IMG/VR virus record: IMGVR_UViG_3300048838_000238
Span: 41,997-105,996 of that record
Source: a virus
Length of the DNA: 64,000 nt
Reading direction: 5' to 3' (one strand)
This document shows positions 44,010-52,537 of the stretch, piece after piece. Below the pieces are notes generated by a model. That model was not told the origin of the DNA and ran no database searches. It saw nothing but the letters and a program-made list of their open reading frames with translations. Numbering within the stretch: position 1 is the first letter of the stretch; the number at the start of each line of letters is the position of its first letter. The position numbers and the translations under genes are program-made.

Positions 44010-44450
44010 TTAGAGCTGGCGCGGCAGTTCTCCAGAGAACTCGTACTCCCGGTACAGCGTGCCGCGCTCAGTCCGCTTCGTGACGTGGTCATAAAGATCC
44101 GCATGGCCGCAGCCGTAGCGGCAAGCAACATGCGGCGGATGCTGGTCTAGCGTTATCACTTGGCCGCCCATGCCGCCGCCAATGAAACGAATCGGCCCGC
44201 CGTCCGACCTTGGCTGAAAGAGCAGGAACTCGCCATCCGGTATTCGGTAGCAGATCACCACTGGATGCGCGAACAACCTTCCTGATTCGTAACAGTACGG
44301 ACTAGCGCCTATCAGGAAGTACGCTTCCATGAGTAGGTGTTCCGTTGCTGGGCTGAATCGGATCGGCAAATCCGCTGGCACCTTTGGCAGATCGTAGAAG
44401 CGGCACCAGCGCTGACACTCCCGCCAATACTGACTCAGAAGATCCGTCAT
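44010..44450 (-). CDS. Small packaging-region protein, unknown
   Basis: 146 residues starting MTDLLSQYWRECQRW at 44450. It has aromatic-rich and Gly-rich segments (FIGGGMGGQVITLDQ) and a CRYGCGHADLYDHV segment with possible metal ligands. It is situated between the large terminase and the HTH gene. No family was recognised. Confidence 0.55.
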   Translation of the reverse strand: MTDLLSQYWRECQRWCRFYDLPKVPADLPIRFSPATEHLLMEAYFLIGASPYCYESGRLFAHPVVICYRIPDGEFLLFQPRSDGGPIRFIGGGMGGQVITLDQHPPHVACRYGCGHADLYDHVTKRTERGTLYREYEFSGELPRQL

Positions 44451-44522
44451 GGCAGCCACCTTGATTGCGCCTTTGCTGGCATCCTTGCTTGCATTACTGG
44501 ACCCATCCGCTTGCTTAGCCGA

Positions 44523-46643
44523 CTAACCGAATCTCGGCTTCTCCATCGTGCCCTTGGACCAGTGAAGGCATACGGCGAACGCGGTTCCAAGCGGCAAAGA
44601 GTCGCCGTGTTCCATGATATAGCCGCCCGAACTCCGCTCTTTGATTTCCAGCGAACACAACTCCCCGAACAGATCACGATCGGTGTACAAGTCCATTAGA
44701 TGCTGTCGAGTCTTTGCCAACAGCGTCGTGGCGGACTTGGCGCGGTTGGTATTATCCATCGGGAACGGATAAGTAATCATCCCGACGCTTCTCAGGAGAC
44801 CGGCCAGATCATCGCACTGCGTCGGATCGTACGCGATGCCGAGACACCGGAGCCGCTTGCCGTGCGTCATCACGTGCGCCGCGATCTCGGACACGTCCAC
44901 CCTCTGGGTGTCAGGCGTTCGCTGCCACCGCTGAGCGTGCAATATGACGATACGCTGTCGCTGGTCATCCGTTCCCATCACCACAAACGCGGCGTCGGTC
45001 AAGGTCCGGTTGCAGAAGAGCGCCCCGACTGCGGCGTTGTACGGGTGACGATCTTCAATCCAAGGACCGTCCAGCACGGCCATCGCCTCCAAGTCCGCTG
45101 GTTCGACTCGGATAAACGATTGCCGCATGAGCCGCCGGTACATGCCCGAAGCTGCGTCCACCATATCGTCATGTGTGCCGTTGGGAAATAGCTCGTGCTC
45201 CGCGATGAACTTATCCGTCCACTCGTCCTCGACAACGTACACTTCACCGTTTTCAACGGCGATTGAATACGATTCGGCGCGTTGTGACTTGCTACCGCGT
45301 GGATGCTCGGTATCGAACCGGAGCCCCTTGAGTGCGGGCGTGGTCATGGCGGTTTGATATTTGTTGTCCTCTTCGATAACCGTCTGGACTAGCGCGCCGT
45401 AGTCGCGGTCATCTTCCGAAGATGTACTGGCGATGGAGCTTACGACTCCACGAGGGGACGCCTGTTCGTGCTTAACGTCCACGATGTAGACCTTGCGCCC
45501 GCACCGGCCACCGAGAACGCCAGCCGTTGGGTCGCCGGTGACGGTCTGGGATGTGTCCCAATAACGAACCAGTTCATCGAACGACGCTGGCAGTTCGCTC
45601 CTTGCGATCCTCTCGAACTTGTCGACCTTAAAGAATCCGCCTTCATTCGGCGATGGGCGCTGTTGAAACTGACCGGCCCGGCCGTATTCCCCAAGCGGCT
45701 TGCCGATCCGATTAACGGTGGCTTCGCTCATGTAGTTCGGGTCGATCAACTGCCCTTCTTCGGTGCGAGGATCGAACTGCCGAGAGTACGATATGAACGG
45801 GTGATTCCGCTCGAATCGCATCGGGAAGCACAGGTGGACGTAGCCGTAATCTTCTAATTCGTTGGCGATGATATGCCCGCTCAAGTCATCCTGACCGAGT
45901 CGCTGCATATCGACGACCCGAGACACGTCTCGGGTGGCACCGCGAGTAGGCATTTCGCGAGTCCACCAACTGATAACCTCTTTCAGCTTGGCCTTACTTT
46001 CCAGCCGTTGCGGGTTGTGCGCGTCGTCCACGACGATGCGGTCTGGGTGCTGTCCGGTTGCACCGGTGCCGGATGTTCCAGCACTGCGAAAGCCGCCCCT
46101 TGTCGTGTTGTATAACGTCCGCTGATTCTGGTCGTGCGACAGCGCAAAGCGGTCCCCCCAATGGCCTTGATACCACGCGCTATCCATCAGCGTCCGGCAT
46201 TTCAGGGAATCACGAGTCGACAACTCTTGGTCGTAGGAGAAGAACATCCAACGGGTATCGGCGCGGTCGCGCGGCCCCCACTCCCACATTGGCCAGAACA
46301 CGCAGCACGATAGCGACTTGGTAAATCCCGGCGGGACGTTAATCAGCAGATTCTTGATCTGCCCCAACGACACCGCTTCCAAGTGTTCCGCCACACAGTC
46401 CACGATCCAGGTCCGCTTGAACGGGACTGTCGGTTCCAGGACTTTCCAGCCCTGTGCCATGAATTCGATCAGCCGCGACTCCGCCAACTCCCGATTCGTC
46501 TGGAAGTCCTGCATCTGCTTCAGGACATCCGCCCTCTGCCAGCAAGGCATCTGCTCCAGGAGGAAGGCTGATGCCGAGGCGCTGAGCGAGAAGAGTAACT
46601 CGATTTCGTCGTTGCTCAACGGAGACGTAGTGCTCATGGACAT
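44523..46643 (-). CDS. Large terminase subunit (TerL)
   Basis: 706 residues. ATPase part: deviant Walker A NVPPGFTKSLS (about residues 105-115) and Walker B-like DRIVVDDAHNP. The RNase H-like nuclease part contains RYWDTSQT, then KVYIVDVKHEQ and a late DDMVDAASGMYR. A C-terminal extension of about 190 residues (from VEPADLEAMAVLDG) looks like a second RNase-H-type domain. Terminase translocates DNA into proheads and cuts it. Start MSMSTTSPL at 46643 overlaps the candidate small terminase gene by about 300 bp. Confidence 0.9.
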   Translation of the reverse strand: MSMSTTSPLSNDEIELLFSLSASASAFLLEQMPCWQRADVLKQMQDFQTNRELAESRLIEFMAQGWKVLEPTVPFKRTWIVDCVAEHLEAVSLGQIKNLLINVPPGFTKSLSCCVFWPMWEWGPRDRADTRWMFFSYDQELSTRDSLKCRTLMDSAWYQGHWGDRFALSHDQNQRTLYNTTRGGFRSAGTSGTGATGQHPDRIVVDDAHNPQRLESKAKLKEVISWWTREMPTRGATRDVSRVVDMQRLGQDDLSGHIIANELEDYGYVHLCFPMRFERNHPFISYSRQFDPRTEEGQLIDPNYMSEATVNRIGKPLGEYGRAGQFQQRPSPNEGGFFKVDKFERIARSELPASFDELVRYWDTSQTVTGDPTAGVLGGRCGRKVYIVDVKHEQASPRGVVSSIASTSSEDDRDYGALVQTVIEEDNKYQTAMTTPALKGLRFDTEHPRGSKSQRAESYSIAVENGEVYVVEDEWTDKFIAEHELFPNGTHDDMVDAASGMYRRLMRQSFIRVEPADLEAMAVLDGPWIEDRHPYNAAVGALFCNRTLTDAAFVVMGTDDQRQRIVILHAQRWQRTPDTQRVDVSEIAAHVMTHGKRLRCLGIAYDPTQCDDLAGLLRSVGMITYPFPMDNTNRAKSATTLLAKTRQHLMDLYTDRDLFGELCSLEIKERSSGGYIMEHGDSLPLGTAFAVCLHWSKGTMEKPRFG

Positions 46644-46914
46644 GGTGTACTTCCGCCGGATTCTTGCTCTGCTCTTCCTTCATTTGCAGGCTTTCGCGTT
46701 GGATGTTGTTCCGATCGGCTGCGATCAATACCCGCGCGGCTGCGATCTGGCTGCGCTCCGACTCCCCGGCTACTGCCACATTGGTCATCTTTGCCATGAT
46801 GGCTTGCCGGACCAACGGCGAGATTGGCCAGCCGTTCTTGATGGCGCGCTCGATAAGCTGCATATCGCTGCGGCTGGTCTTGTCGTCCGGCGATGGCGCG
46901 GCCTGATCTGTCAT
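46339..46914 (-). CDS. Candidate small terminase subunit
   Basis: 191 residues starting MTDQAAPSPDDKTSRSD at 46914, coupled by ATGA to the ParB-like gene. Residues 15-110 are helical and basic (DMQLIERAIKNGWPISPLVR, ARVLIAADRNNIQRE, VEQRRNRVTLLAQRLG), similar in general layout to small terminase proteins. The last 100 codons overlap the large terminase gene in another frame and have less natural composition (Gly/Ala/Asp-rich), so the functional part may end near residue 110. The role is inferred from position. Confidence 0.5.
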   Translation of the reverse strand: MTDQAAPSPDDKTSRSDMQLIERAIKNGWPISPLVRQAIMAKMTNVAVAGESERSQIAAARVLIAADRNNIQRESLQMKEEQSKNPAEVHHVHEHYVSVEQRRNRVTLLAQRLGISLPPGADALLAEGGCPEADAGLPDESGVGGVAADRIHGTGLESPGTDSPVQADLDRGLCGGTLGSGVVGADQESAD

Positions 46915-47468
46915 GCACCAGCATCCCACGAATGGCCACAATGTGGACAGGTAATTACTTCCGCCGCACCGGCCGCCGGCGTATCTGGCGGCAAGTCTTC
47001 TGGGATATCGAGCACTGCCAGCAGTCCGTTGTCTTCGGCTAGCTGCGTGAGCATTTCCGCTAGAGCGCCGTTACCGGTCTGAACTGATCTCAGCAGTTCA
47101 TCGAGCTTCTGCGCATCGGCTTCCGCCATAGCGGCAAGAGGATCTTTGGTAAGAGTGGCCTTGCGGGCTTCCGCCTCGTCGAAGTCGGTCACGTTGACTT
47201 CGATCTCGCAATCGGGACCGTACTTTGCCAGCAGGTGTTTCTTCCGCAAATGCCCGTCACAGAGCTTGATTCGTCCCGGCTCCGGTTCGAATGTATCGGG
47301 GTACGAATACCAACCTAGCTCATCGATCGCGCCCTCTAAAGCATCTTGCTGAGCTTGCGGATGCGTCCGAAAGTTCCATTCGGCATCCTCGATATCGGCG
47401 ACCCGTACTAGACGGATACCGATGTTCCGTGTCCGCAGTTCCGGCTTGGCTTCCGTGCCTTCTGCCAT
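46911..47468 (-). CDS. ParB-N-like protein beside terminase
   Basis: 185 residues. The N-terminal 110 residues have the ParB/sulfiredoxin-fold pattern (VRVADIEDAEWNFRTHPQAQ, LEGAIDELGWY, KLCDGHLRKKHLL). The C-terminus ends with a zinc knuckle CPHCGHSWDAGA. Such ParB-like genes often sit directly upstream of phage terminase genes. It could bind DNA at the packaging site or act as a nuclease/CTPase; neither is proven. Start at 47468, 132 bp after a palindromic element. Confidence 0.65.
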   Translation of the reverse strand: MAEGTEAKPELRTRNIGIRLVRVADIEDAEWNFRTHPQAQQDALEGAIDELGWYSYPDTFEPEPGRIKLCDGHLRKKHLLAKYGPDCEIEVNVTDFDEAEARKATLTKDPLAAMAEADAQKLDELLRSVQTGNGALAEMLTQLAEDNGLLAVLDIPEDLPPDTPAAGAAEVITCPHCGHSWDAGA

Positions 47469-47599
47469 CTATTTCAACCCCCTGACCCCCGGCTGAATCA
47501 CTGATCTTCTCGGGTGCCATCGTCCATGTTTTAATTACTCGGTTCGACCGTTATACAACCCGCGTTACAACTACTTACGGGGCGGTCAGTTGCACCGAT

Positions 47600-47616
47600 T
47601 ATAGCATGGTGATATA
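47600..47616 (-). promoter_or_regulatory. Palindromic promoter-like element, copy 11
   Basis: TATAGC-ATGGT-GATATA; on the minus strand this reads TATATC-ACCAT-GCTATAAT, i.e. TGCTATAAT, an extended -10. It follows the end of the csf/CysH unit (47630) and precedes the ParB-terminase unit. Confidence 0.6.
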
Positions 47617-47629
47617 GGTCGCGACGGAG

Positions 47630-48391
47630 TTAAACAGCCGAGACTCGCCCCTTACCTGCTTGTGCCAGCAGCCTGTTAATCACGTCTTGGTAGTATTCTT
47701 TTTCCCACTCGGCGCGGCCTCCGCCGGCGCCGTGGGTGTCTCCGATCTCGGCCACCCGCAGTCTTTCTCGTGGCCAACGGCCGCCTCCCAGCATCGCATA
47801 AGCAGGGTGAATAGGCAGGTCGTGGATGGCTAGATATCCGAATACATCGGCCGTGTTCCATCGTCCAATCGGCGAGCAGCCTTTAGGGCTGTTCAGTCCC
47901 CAGCGTAGCATCCGAATCCTCCTGCCGCTTGACTCATCTGCGCGGATACCAAGGATGTGCCGTCCGCTGTATGGCTTCTCGAATCTCCGAATCTCCGCGT
48001 ACCATATCTTGTCGGTGAGTTTATCGACGTCCTGATGAGGAGCGTTGCGATCGATGCCGACGTAGTCGACGTCAACTTCCTGATACAGTTGCCCAGGGAA
48101 TTGGCTGAAGTAGGCATCGCGAACCGCGTCACAATCCGGGTTATGGTTTGTCGGGCGCAAGTGCATTAACGGGACGTGACGTGCCACTTTCCACAACAGA
48201 TGGGCAATGACAACGCTATCTTTGCCCCACGAAATTCCTGCGTAGCAATGGCCGTCGCCGATGAACTCAGTGATCGCGCCGATGGATTGCCGTTCACGAC
48301 CATCAACCTCTCTAAGACGATCGCTTTCGGCGTATTCTTTCCACAATAGTAGGTCGCCCGGACGATGCCGTTCACTCTGTATCAGCATCAA
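47630..48391 (-). CDS. PAPS reductase-family (CysH-like) PP-loop protein
   Basis: 253 residues. PP-loop SWGKDS at residues 54-59, followed by LMHLRPTNHNPDCDAVRD and a conserved-looking IRADESSGRR...WNTADVFGYLAIHDLPIHPAY segment, as in PAPS reductase/3-mercaptopyruvate-type adenylating enzymes. The usual enzyme activates substrates with ATP or reduces PAPS, but no redox Cys at the normal C-terminal position was seen. It closes the csf/IbrAB unit: its start overlaps the stop of the IbrB-like gene. Confidence 0.75.
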   Translation of the reverse strand: MMLIQSERHRPGDLLLWKEYAESDRLREVDGRERQSIGAITEFIGDGHCYAGISWGKDSVVIAHLLWKVARHVPLMHLRPTNHNPDCDAVRDAYFSQFPGQLYQEVDVDYVGIDRNAPHQDVDKLTDKIWYAEIRRFEKPYSGRHILGIRADESSGRRIRMLRWGLNSPKGCSPIGRWNTADVFGYLAIHDLPIHPAYAMLGGGRWPRERLRVAEIGDTHGAGGGRAEWEKEYYQDVINRLLAQAGKGRVSAV

Positions 48392-48962
48392 TCATTTCCC
48401 ATGCGGTTGAATACTGGACGTTTGCAAACAATGATGCAATGCCGGTAAGTTGCTTGTACCGATGAACGGAATCCAAATCGAGGCCGAGCTTCTCCGCAAC
48501 CTCTTCCTCGCTCATGCCTTGCTGAATTAAGGCACGAACGACGTCGGCATCCAAGTCTACCTGATGAAATCCGCGAGCGTTATTAAATTGAACTGTCGCA
48601 GCCATCCTCTTGGCCATCGTGTGCGGCAAACAAACAACTGGAATGTGCGACATATCCAGCCAGTCAGGTCCAGCAATTAAGTGCCGGTGAAACCCGTCTA
48701 TAATCACGAACTGGTCAGCCTCATCGCTCCAGATCGTGACCACGGGGAAGCAGAATCCGTTTTCAATGATGGACGTCTTTAGCAACTCCATTTTGTCGGG
48801 AGGAACGGAATTGGGGTTGTACGTGTTCGCGACTACCAGTCGCCTATTGACGAGCATGGTTTCAATGCACGGGATCGGGATGTCGATCGCCAGCGATGAC
48901 GACTTAATAGCAACAGACTCACGTCGATACCTTCTATAGTCGTCGGCTGTTTCGATAATCAT
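48372..48962 (-). CDS. IbrB-like ParB-domain protein
   Basis: 196 residues starting MIIETADDYRRYRRE at 48962, coupled by ATGA to the IbrA-like gene. The ParB N-terminal pattern is seen in NPNSVPPDKMELLKTSIIENG, then VIIDGFHRHLIAG and AAATVQFNNARGFHQVD-like segments, followed by an HTH-like helix (SEEEVAEKLGLDLDSVHRYKQ). It matches the IbrB member of the IbrA/IbrB pair. IbrAB pairs are known in phages and plasmids; their biochemical role is not settled. Confidence 0.7.
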   Translation of the reverse strand: MIIETADDYRRYRRESVAIKSSSLAIDIPIPCIETMLVNRRLVVANTYNPNSVPPDKMELLKTSIIENGFCFPVVTIWSDEADQFVIIDGFHRHLIAGPDWLDMSHIPVVCLPHTMAKRMAATVQFNNARGFHQVDLDADVVRALIQQGMSEEEVAEKLGLDLDSVHRYKQLTGIASLFANVQYSTAWEMIDADTE

Positions 48963-50083
48963 AGGACGCTCCGGTAGTAGGCGAGCAACTGATCTCTCGG
49001 ATCTTCCGCGTTGTCGACTGGGAGGTTGTTCTCGTAATCGTTCAGAAGAAGTTGTCGGCACTGCTGACGCGCCACGTACTCGTTATTGCGATGCTTAGAG
49101 AATCGCGACCTAAAGACATTGACCGCCATTGAGTCTTGGTGAGTTGCCAACAGAAAGTCGCGGTAGACCATCCATGAGGTGTAACCCTTTGGCAGCTTCC
49201 GTGCGGCGAACATCTTGCTGTTCTTCCCGGTCTCTTGAGCGAACGACACGCCATTCACTCTTTTGAGAAGCTTGGCGTATGTCTTCGGTTCAAACTCCGG
49301 CAGTTCGCAGATACTCTTGAACGACCGCTCGTGAATAAGCGAAGAGCAACGAATCTCGGTGATGCTCATGCCCTTTTTGAACTGCATGTCGTATATTTTT
49401 GAGTACAGAAGTCCTTCGTCGTGGATGAACTTCCACACGTCATGGAAGTTCCAATCGTAGATCGGATAGACGGATGCCGAGTTGCGGTTCTTTTTGGTCG
49501 CGTAGTAGATGCGTTCGCCGTGTCTCTCGACAGGGTTCTTGCTCACTGCCCGGTAACGGTTTGGACCCTCAGTCGCGCGCAGTCCGACCAGAAACGCGGT
49601 ATCAGTAAAACAACTCTCAAAGTTGTCGATCACGTCATAGAACCCGAACCCCTTACGTTTATCTCGGACGGTCGGATTGCGACCCCACATCGGCGAGACA
49701 ATATTCCCATTGCCTTTCGGTCGCATCCAAATTTTATGTTTGCCTTCCTCCCAGCACTTGAGCTGTGTTTCGGATTGCGACGTGGCGTTCGTTAAATGAA
49801 ACTCGACTTGCAGCCACAGTCGATTCGTCCACTCGGGTGATAAGTTCATCAGCCATTCAACTTGGTCGATCGTCGACTGATAAACCACCTCTTCGTCCAG
49901 AAAAAACAGACCGACTTTCTGTTGTCGACGCTCCGCCTCTTGGACGGCCAGATAGGCAAGAACCGTGCTGTCCTTGCCGCCGCTAATGGAAACAATGACG
50001 TTTTCAAATAGATCAAACGTCTTGGCGATCCTCCGCCGCGCCGCTTCAACCACGGATTCGTCAAGATATTTTTGCGTAAGCAT
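48959..50083 (-). CDS. IbrA-like PAPS reductase-family protein
   Basis: 374 residues. PP-loop SGGKDS at residues 34-39, then VGLFFLDEEVVYQSTID, WLQVEFHLTNATSQSE, a LVGLRATEGPNRYRAV segment and YPIYDWNFHDVWKFIHD. The C-terminal 120 residues (ITEIRCSSLIHERSF through the KLPKGYTSWMVYRDF segment) match the extension found in IbrA-type proteins. Its closest partner is the IbrB-like gene, with an ATGA overlap. Within the CRISPR-linked unit it is a candidate for the CysH accessory protein of type IV-B loci. Confidence 0.75.
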   Translation of the reverse strand: MLTQKYLDESVVEAARRRIAKTFDLFENVIVSISGGKDSTVLAYLAVQEAERRQQKVGLFFLDEEVVYQSTIDQVEWLMNLSPEWTNRLWLQVEFHLTNATSQSETQLKCWEEGKHKIWMRPKGNGNIVSPMWGRNPTVRDKRKGFGFYDVIDNFESCFTDTAFLVGLRATEGPNRYRAVSKNPVERHGERIYYATKKNRNSASVYPIYDWNFHDVWKFIHDEGLLYSKIYDMQFKKGMSITEIRCSSLIHERSFKSICELPEFEPKTYAKLLKRVNGVSFAQETGKNSKMFAARKLPKGYTSWMVYRDFLLATHQDSMAVNVFRSRFSKHRNNEYVARQQCRQLLLNDYENNLPVDNAEDPRDQLLAYYRSVL

Positions 50084-50906
50084 CGGCTACCCGCAGACTC
50101 CAATCGCACGTTCTCTGGATGTACCAATGATCCACCTTCAATTCAGTGGTAAGAAACGGAATCCGTGCCTGTCCCGTCAAACTAAGGAAGTCGATCAGGT
50201 CAATATAGTTGTGGCACATCTCAAAGACGGTTCGTTCTCCTGCGATGGAGTCGTCTTTGAATGTGACAAGATATGGTAGCTTCATCCGGTTATTGCGCCC
50301 CACGAGCTGTCGATCCCCGGCCACGGCAGCCTTGTCAGCTCCGCCGATAAGATGCAAGTTACGCGGGATCGTGTGCGGGTCTTTAAGGCCGATGCCGTCA
50401 AACAATTGCTGCCGCTGCTTCTTATACTCCGCTATCGTCTTACTTGATACGGCAACACGTTCTTCAATGAAGACCGGGTGCCTATCGATGACACGGACAT
50501 CAACGTGCGACTTGAACTCGTCCGACCATCCACATCCCTTGAACCGGCTATTGGTGTCAAAGTCCATCAGAATCATCAGGTCGTTAATTGAGTCGATGAT
50601 CGGCAGCCACTGGAATACCAACTGATGACGAGTTTGTGACAGGAAGTGGCGAATGCAATTGTAAGTCAAGTCGCTTCGGTTCTGAGTTCTCAGACACTCG
50701 TTGACGACGACCAGAGTGTTTGAATCGATCTCTCTAAGCAACCGGTAGAATACCTTGTACTTGATGATCTGATGCCAATCGACAAACTCACAGCCATCCA
50801 GTTCAAACCAAAACTTACTTGGCGACAGCACGACCACTTTGCGGCCTTCTGCGTGTTCTCGCACGATCTCAGCCTTATCGGAATTGTGAACGCCAAGATA
50901 GATCAT
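50061..50906 (-). CDS. Unknown protein in the csf/IbrAB unit
   Basis: 281 residues starting MIYLGVHNSDKAEIVREH at 50906, coupled by ATGA to the methyltransferase gene and overlapping the IbrA-like gene by 23 bp. It appears alpha/beta in the first 130 residues (VVVLSPSKFWFEL, NTLVVVNECLRTQ) with a helical C-terminus. A late ERTVFEMCHNYIDLIDFLSL segment is conserved in look. No ATPase, nuclease or transferase motif was identified. Its tight coupling suggests it works with the IbrAB/methyltransferase proteins. Confidence 0.6.
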   Translation of the reverse strand: MIYLGVHNSDKAEIVREHAEGRKVVVLSPSKFWFELDGCEFVDWHQIIKYKVFYRLLREIDSNTLVVVNECLRTQNRSDLTYNCIRHFLSQTRHQLVFQWLPIIDSINDLMILMDFDTNSRFKGCGWSDEFKSHVDVRVIDRHPVFIEERVAVSSKTIAEYKKQRQQLFDGIGLKDPHTIPRNLHLIGGADKAAVAGDRQLVGRNNRMKLPYLVTFKDDSIAGERTVFEMCHNYIDLIDFLSLTGQARIPFLTTELKVDHWYIQRTCDWSLRVADAYAKIS

Positions 50907-51496
50907 TGAATCGCCTTCAACCGCTTCGCACATTCCAATGATCGCTTCTCATTCAACTCGATAGCTGCAACTCGCATCCCGACGTCCATGAACTTCTTGA
51001 GCATCTTTCCCTTGCCAGCGCAAACATCAGCCACTGTCCGACAGCCCTGCCGAAGGAACCATCCAGATAATGCCGTCGTTGCGTCGCGGCTATCCTTCAG
51101 TTGCGGTGCGATCGATGGATCGCCTTGCCTTGAAGCAACGATCTGATAGTTGTTTCCGGCGTAGTAGTTGGTTTGCCATCCGACTTGGCTTCCATATCCA
51201 ACGTCATACAAAGCGTTCATCCAATGGCGAGACTCAGGAACGCCGGTCTTCAGGTAAACCCATGCTGGATTAGAGCGTTCGACAACGCCAATCAGTTCTT
51301 CGCAGAACCGCGACCAGTCTTGCTCAACTCCAGATTTACGACTCCAGTACGTCAGATTCCCTTGCCTCCAAGGAGGATCGATGGCAAGTAGATCGGCATT
51401 CAGACTCGTGCCGTAAAAACTGCCGCAGTAGACCTCGGATCGATCACTTCTGCCAGTAAACCGAGTCCCACTTGGTTCTCTCAGCAATGACATCAT
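50903..51496 (-). CDS. DPPW-type DNA methyltransferase
   Basis: 197 residues from the ATG at 51496 (next ATG 51493; the frame extends farther up without a signal). The catalytic motif IDPPW lies before the SAM-binding motif TVADVCAGKGKMLKKF...VAAIELNEKRS, i.e. permuted order as in beta-class/MT-A70-like methyltransferases. Substrate is probably adenine-N6 or cytosine-N4; target site cannot be told. It overlaps the GNAT gene at its 5' end and the unknown gene by ATGA at its 3' end. Confidence 0.7.
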   Translation of the reverse strand: MMSLLREPSGTRFTGRSDRSEVYCGSFYGTSLNADLLAIDPPWRQGNLTYWSRKSGVEQDWSRFCEELIGVVERSNPAWVYLKTGVPESRHWMNALYDVGYGSQVGWQTNYYAGNNYQIVASRQGDPSIAPQLKDSRDATTALSGWFLRQGCRTVADVCAGKGKMLKKFMDVGMRVAAIELNEKRSLECAKRLKAIQ

Positions 51497-51869
51497 TTGG
51501 GATTGAGTAGACAAGGTGCGTCGTCCCCATCTTGAACTTTTTGAGGTGAACAAAACCAAGGGATTCAAATAGCGATGGTCGGAATGCAAAAGTATCTAGC
51601 TTCTTGGCGGACGTGTTTTGGCAACCGTACGCAAACCGGTGCTCAACAAGCAGCTTACCGAGCCCCTGGCAGCGAAACTCTGGTGCCACCCAGCATCCGC
51701 ACAAGCGTACCGCGATGCTGTTTAGCTTTCGAAGGCAACCGATAGCAGGCTTTCCGTCGACAACAAAGATGATGTCTCGTTGCCGGATCGATACGCGATC
51801 GCGTTTTGCTTTCGCGACCAAGCCGCTTGCGACTGCAAGATCAAATGGTATCTGAAGAACCTTCAACAT
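51444..51869 (-). CDS. GNAT-family N-acetyltransferase
   Basis: 141 residues starting MLKVLQIPFDLAVASGL at 51869, 6 bp inside the end of csf3. The acetyl-CoA-binding motif A is visible as CWVAPEFRCQGLGKLLVEH, with FESLGFVHLKK near the C-terminus as usual for GNAT. Possible targets are proteins, small molecules or modified nucleosides; nothing in the sequence decides. It is co-transcribed with the CRISPR effector genes. Confidence 0.7.
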   Translation of the reverse strand: MLKVLQIPFDLAVASGLVAKAKRDRVSIRQRDIIFVVDGKPAIGCLRKLNSIAVRLCGCWVAPEFRCQGLGKLLVEHRFAYGCQNTSAKKLDTFAFRPSLFESLGFVHLKKFKMGTTHLVYSIPNDVIAERTKWDSVYWQK

Positions 51870-52537
51870 GGAACTACGATCTCTCGGAAGCGATCCGGGT
51901 GCCACCTCGGCGGCTGGCAGGCTCCGAACCACCGCTTGAATCCGGTCAAGTCAGGCGGCAATTTGTCACACCACGGCAAGGCACGCATAAGCAGTGTCCC
52001 GGCCTCGCATGGCGCGAACCAACTCCAGTCGTGTTCGACTTCCACGGCAGTCCATTCACTCACCCGACCAAATCCTTGAGAGCGTTTATGGCCGATGGAA
52101 TGGACCGAGTCAAGCAGGGACAACAGCGTCCGTCGCTCCGAGCCCCCGACGAACCACACCACGCGATCACAGTCTCTTAGTCGCAACGGCAAGCGATAGC
52201 TCTTGTACGTGGCATTTCCGACTGCTACACACAGTCTCTTGTCTGGCGACAAGACGTCGGCATATTCGACAGCCAGCCGCTTGGCGAATCTTTCCACCCG
52301 ATCCCTGGCGGGCGACAGGATCGGCGCCGAACATCGCGGGATATTATTCACTCCGCCTATCGCGCCTCGCAAGCACGGAATATGAATCTCTCCCGGCGGC
52401 GGTGCCGGTGCGCTCCGAACAATGCGGCTTGCCAAGCCTAGCCGCTGGCTCATCTCGTACTCCAGAAGTGAATCTAGGTACGGGGCGTCGCCAGCCAGCG
52501 GGCTCGACAGGCAGGCCGTGACTTTCCAGTTAGCCAT
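51863..52537 (-). CDS. csf3: Csf3 (Cas5-like) subunit of type IV CRISPR effector
   Basis: 224 residues. Features of Csf3/Cas5 RAMP proteins: N-terminal VTACLSSPLAGDAPYLDSLLEYEMS, then IPCLRGAIGGVNNIPRCSAPIL, and a C-terminal Gly-rich loop HKRSQGFGRVSEW. In type IV complexes this subunit caps the Cas7 filament at the crRNA 5' end. Start 52537 lies 7 bp before the csf2 stop. Assignment rests on motifs and on the neighbouring csf2, cas11 and csf1 genes. Confidence 0.75.
   Translation of the reverse strand: MANWKVTACLSSPLAGDAPYLDSLLEYEMSQRLGLASRIVRSAPAPPPGEIHIPCLRGAIGGVNNIPRCSAPILSPARDRVERFAKRLAVEYADVLSPDKRLCVAVGNATYKSYRLPLRLRDCDRVVWFVGGSERRTLLSLLDSVHSIGHKRSQGFGRVSEWTAVEVEHDWSWFAPCEAGTLLMRALPWCDKLPPDLTGFKRWFGACQPPRWHPDRFREIVVPC

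Noticed and set aside
46911-49061. Plasmid-type partition system
   Set aside because: Two ParB-like proteins are present but no ParA gene and no parS-like cluster. One is a terminase neighbour, the other an IbrB-type partner.
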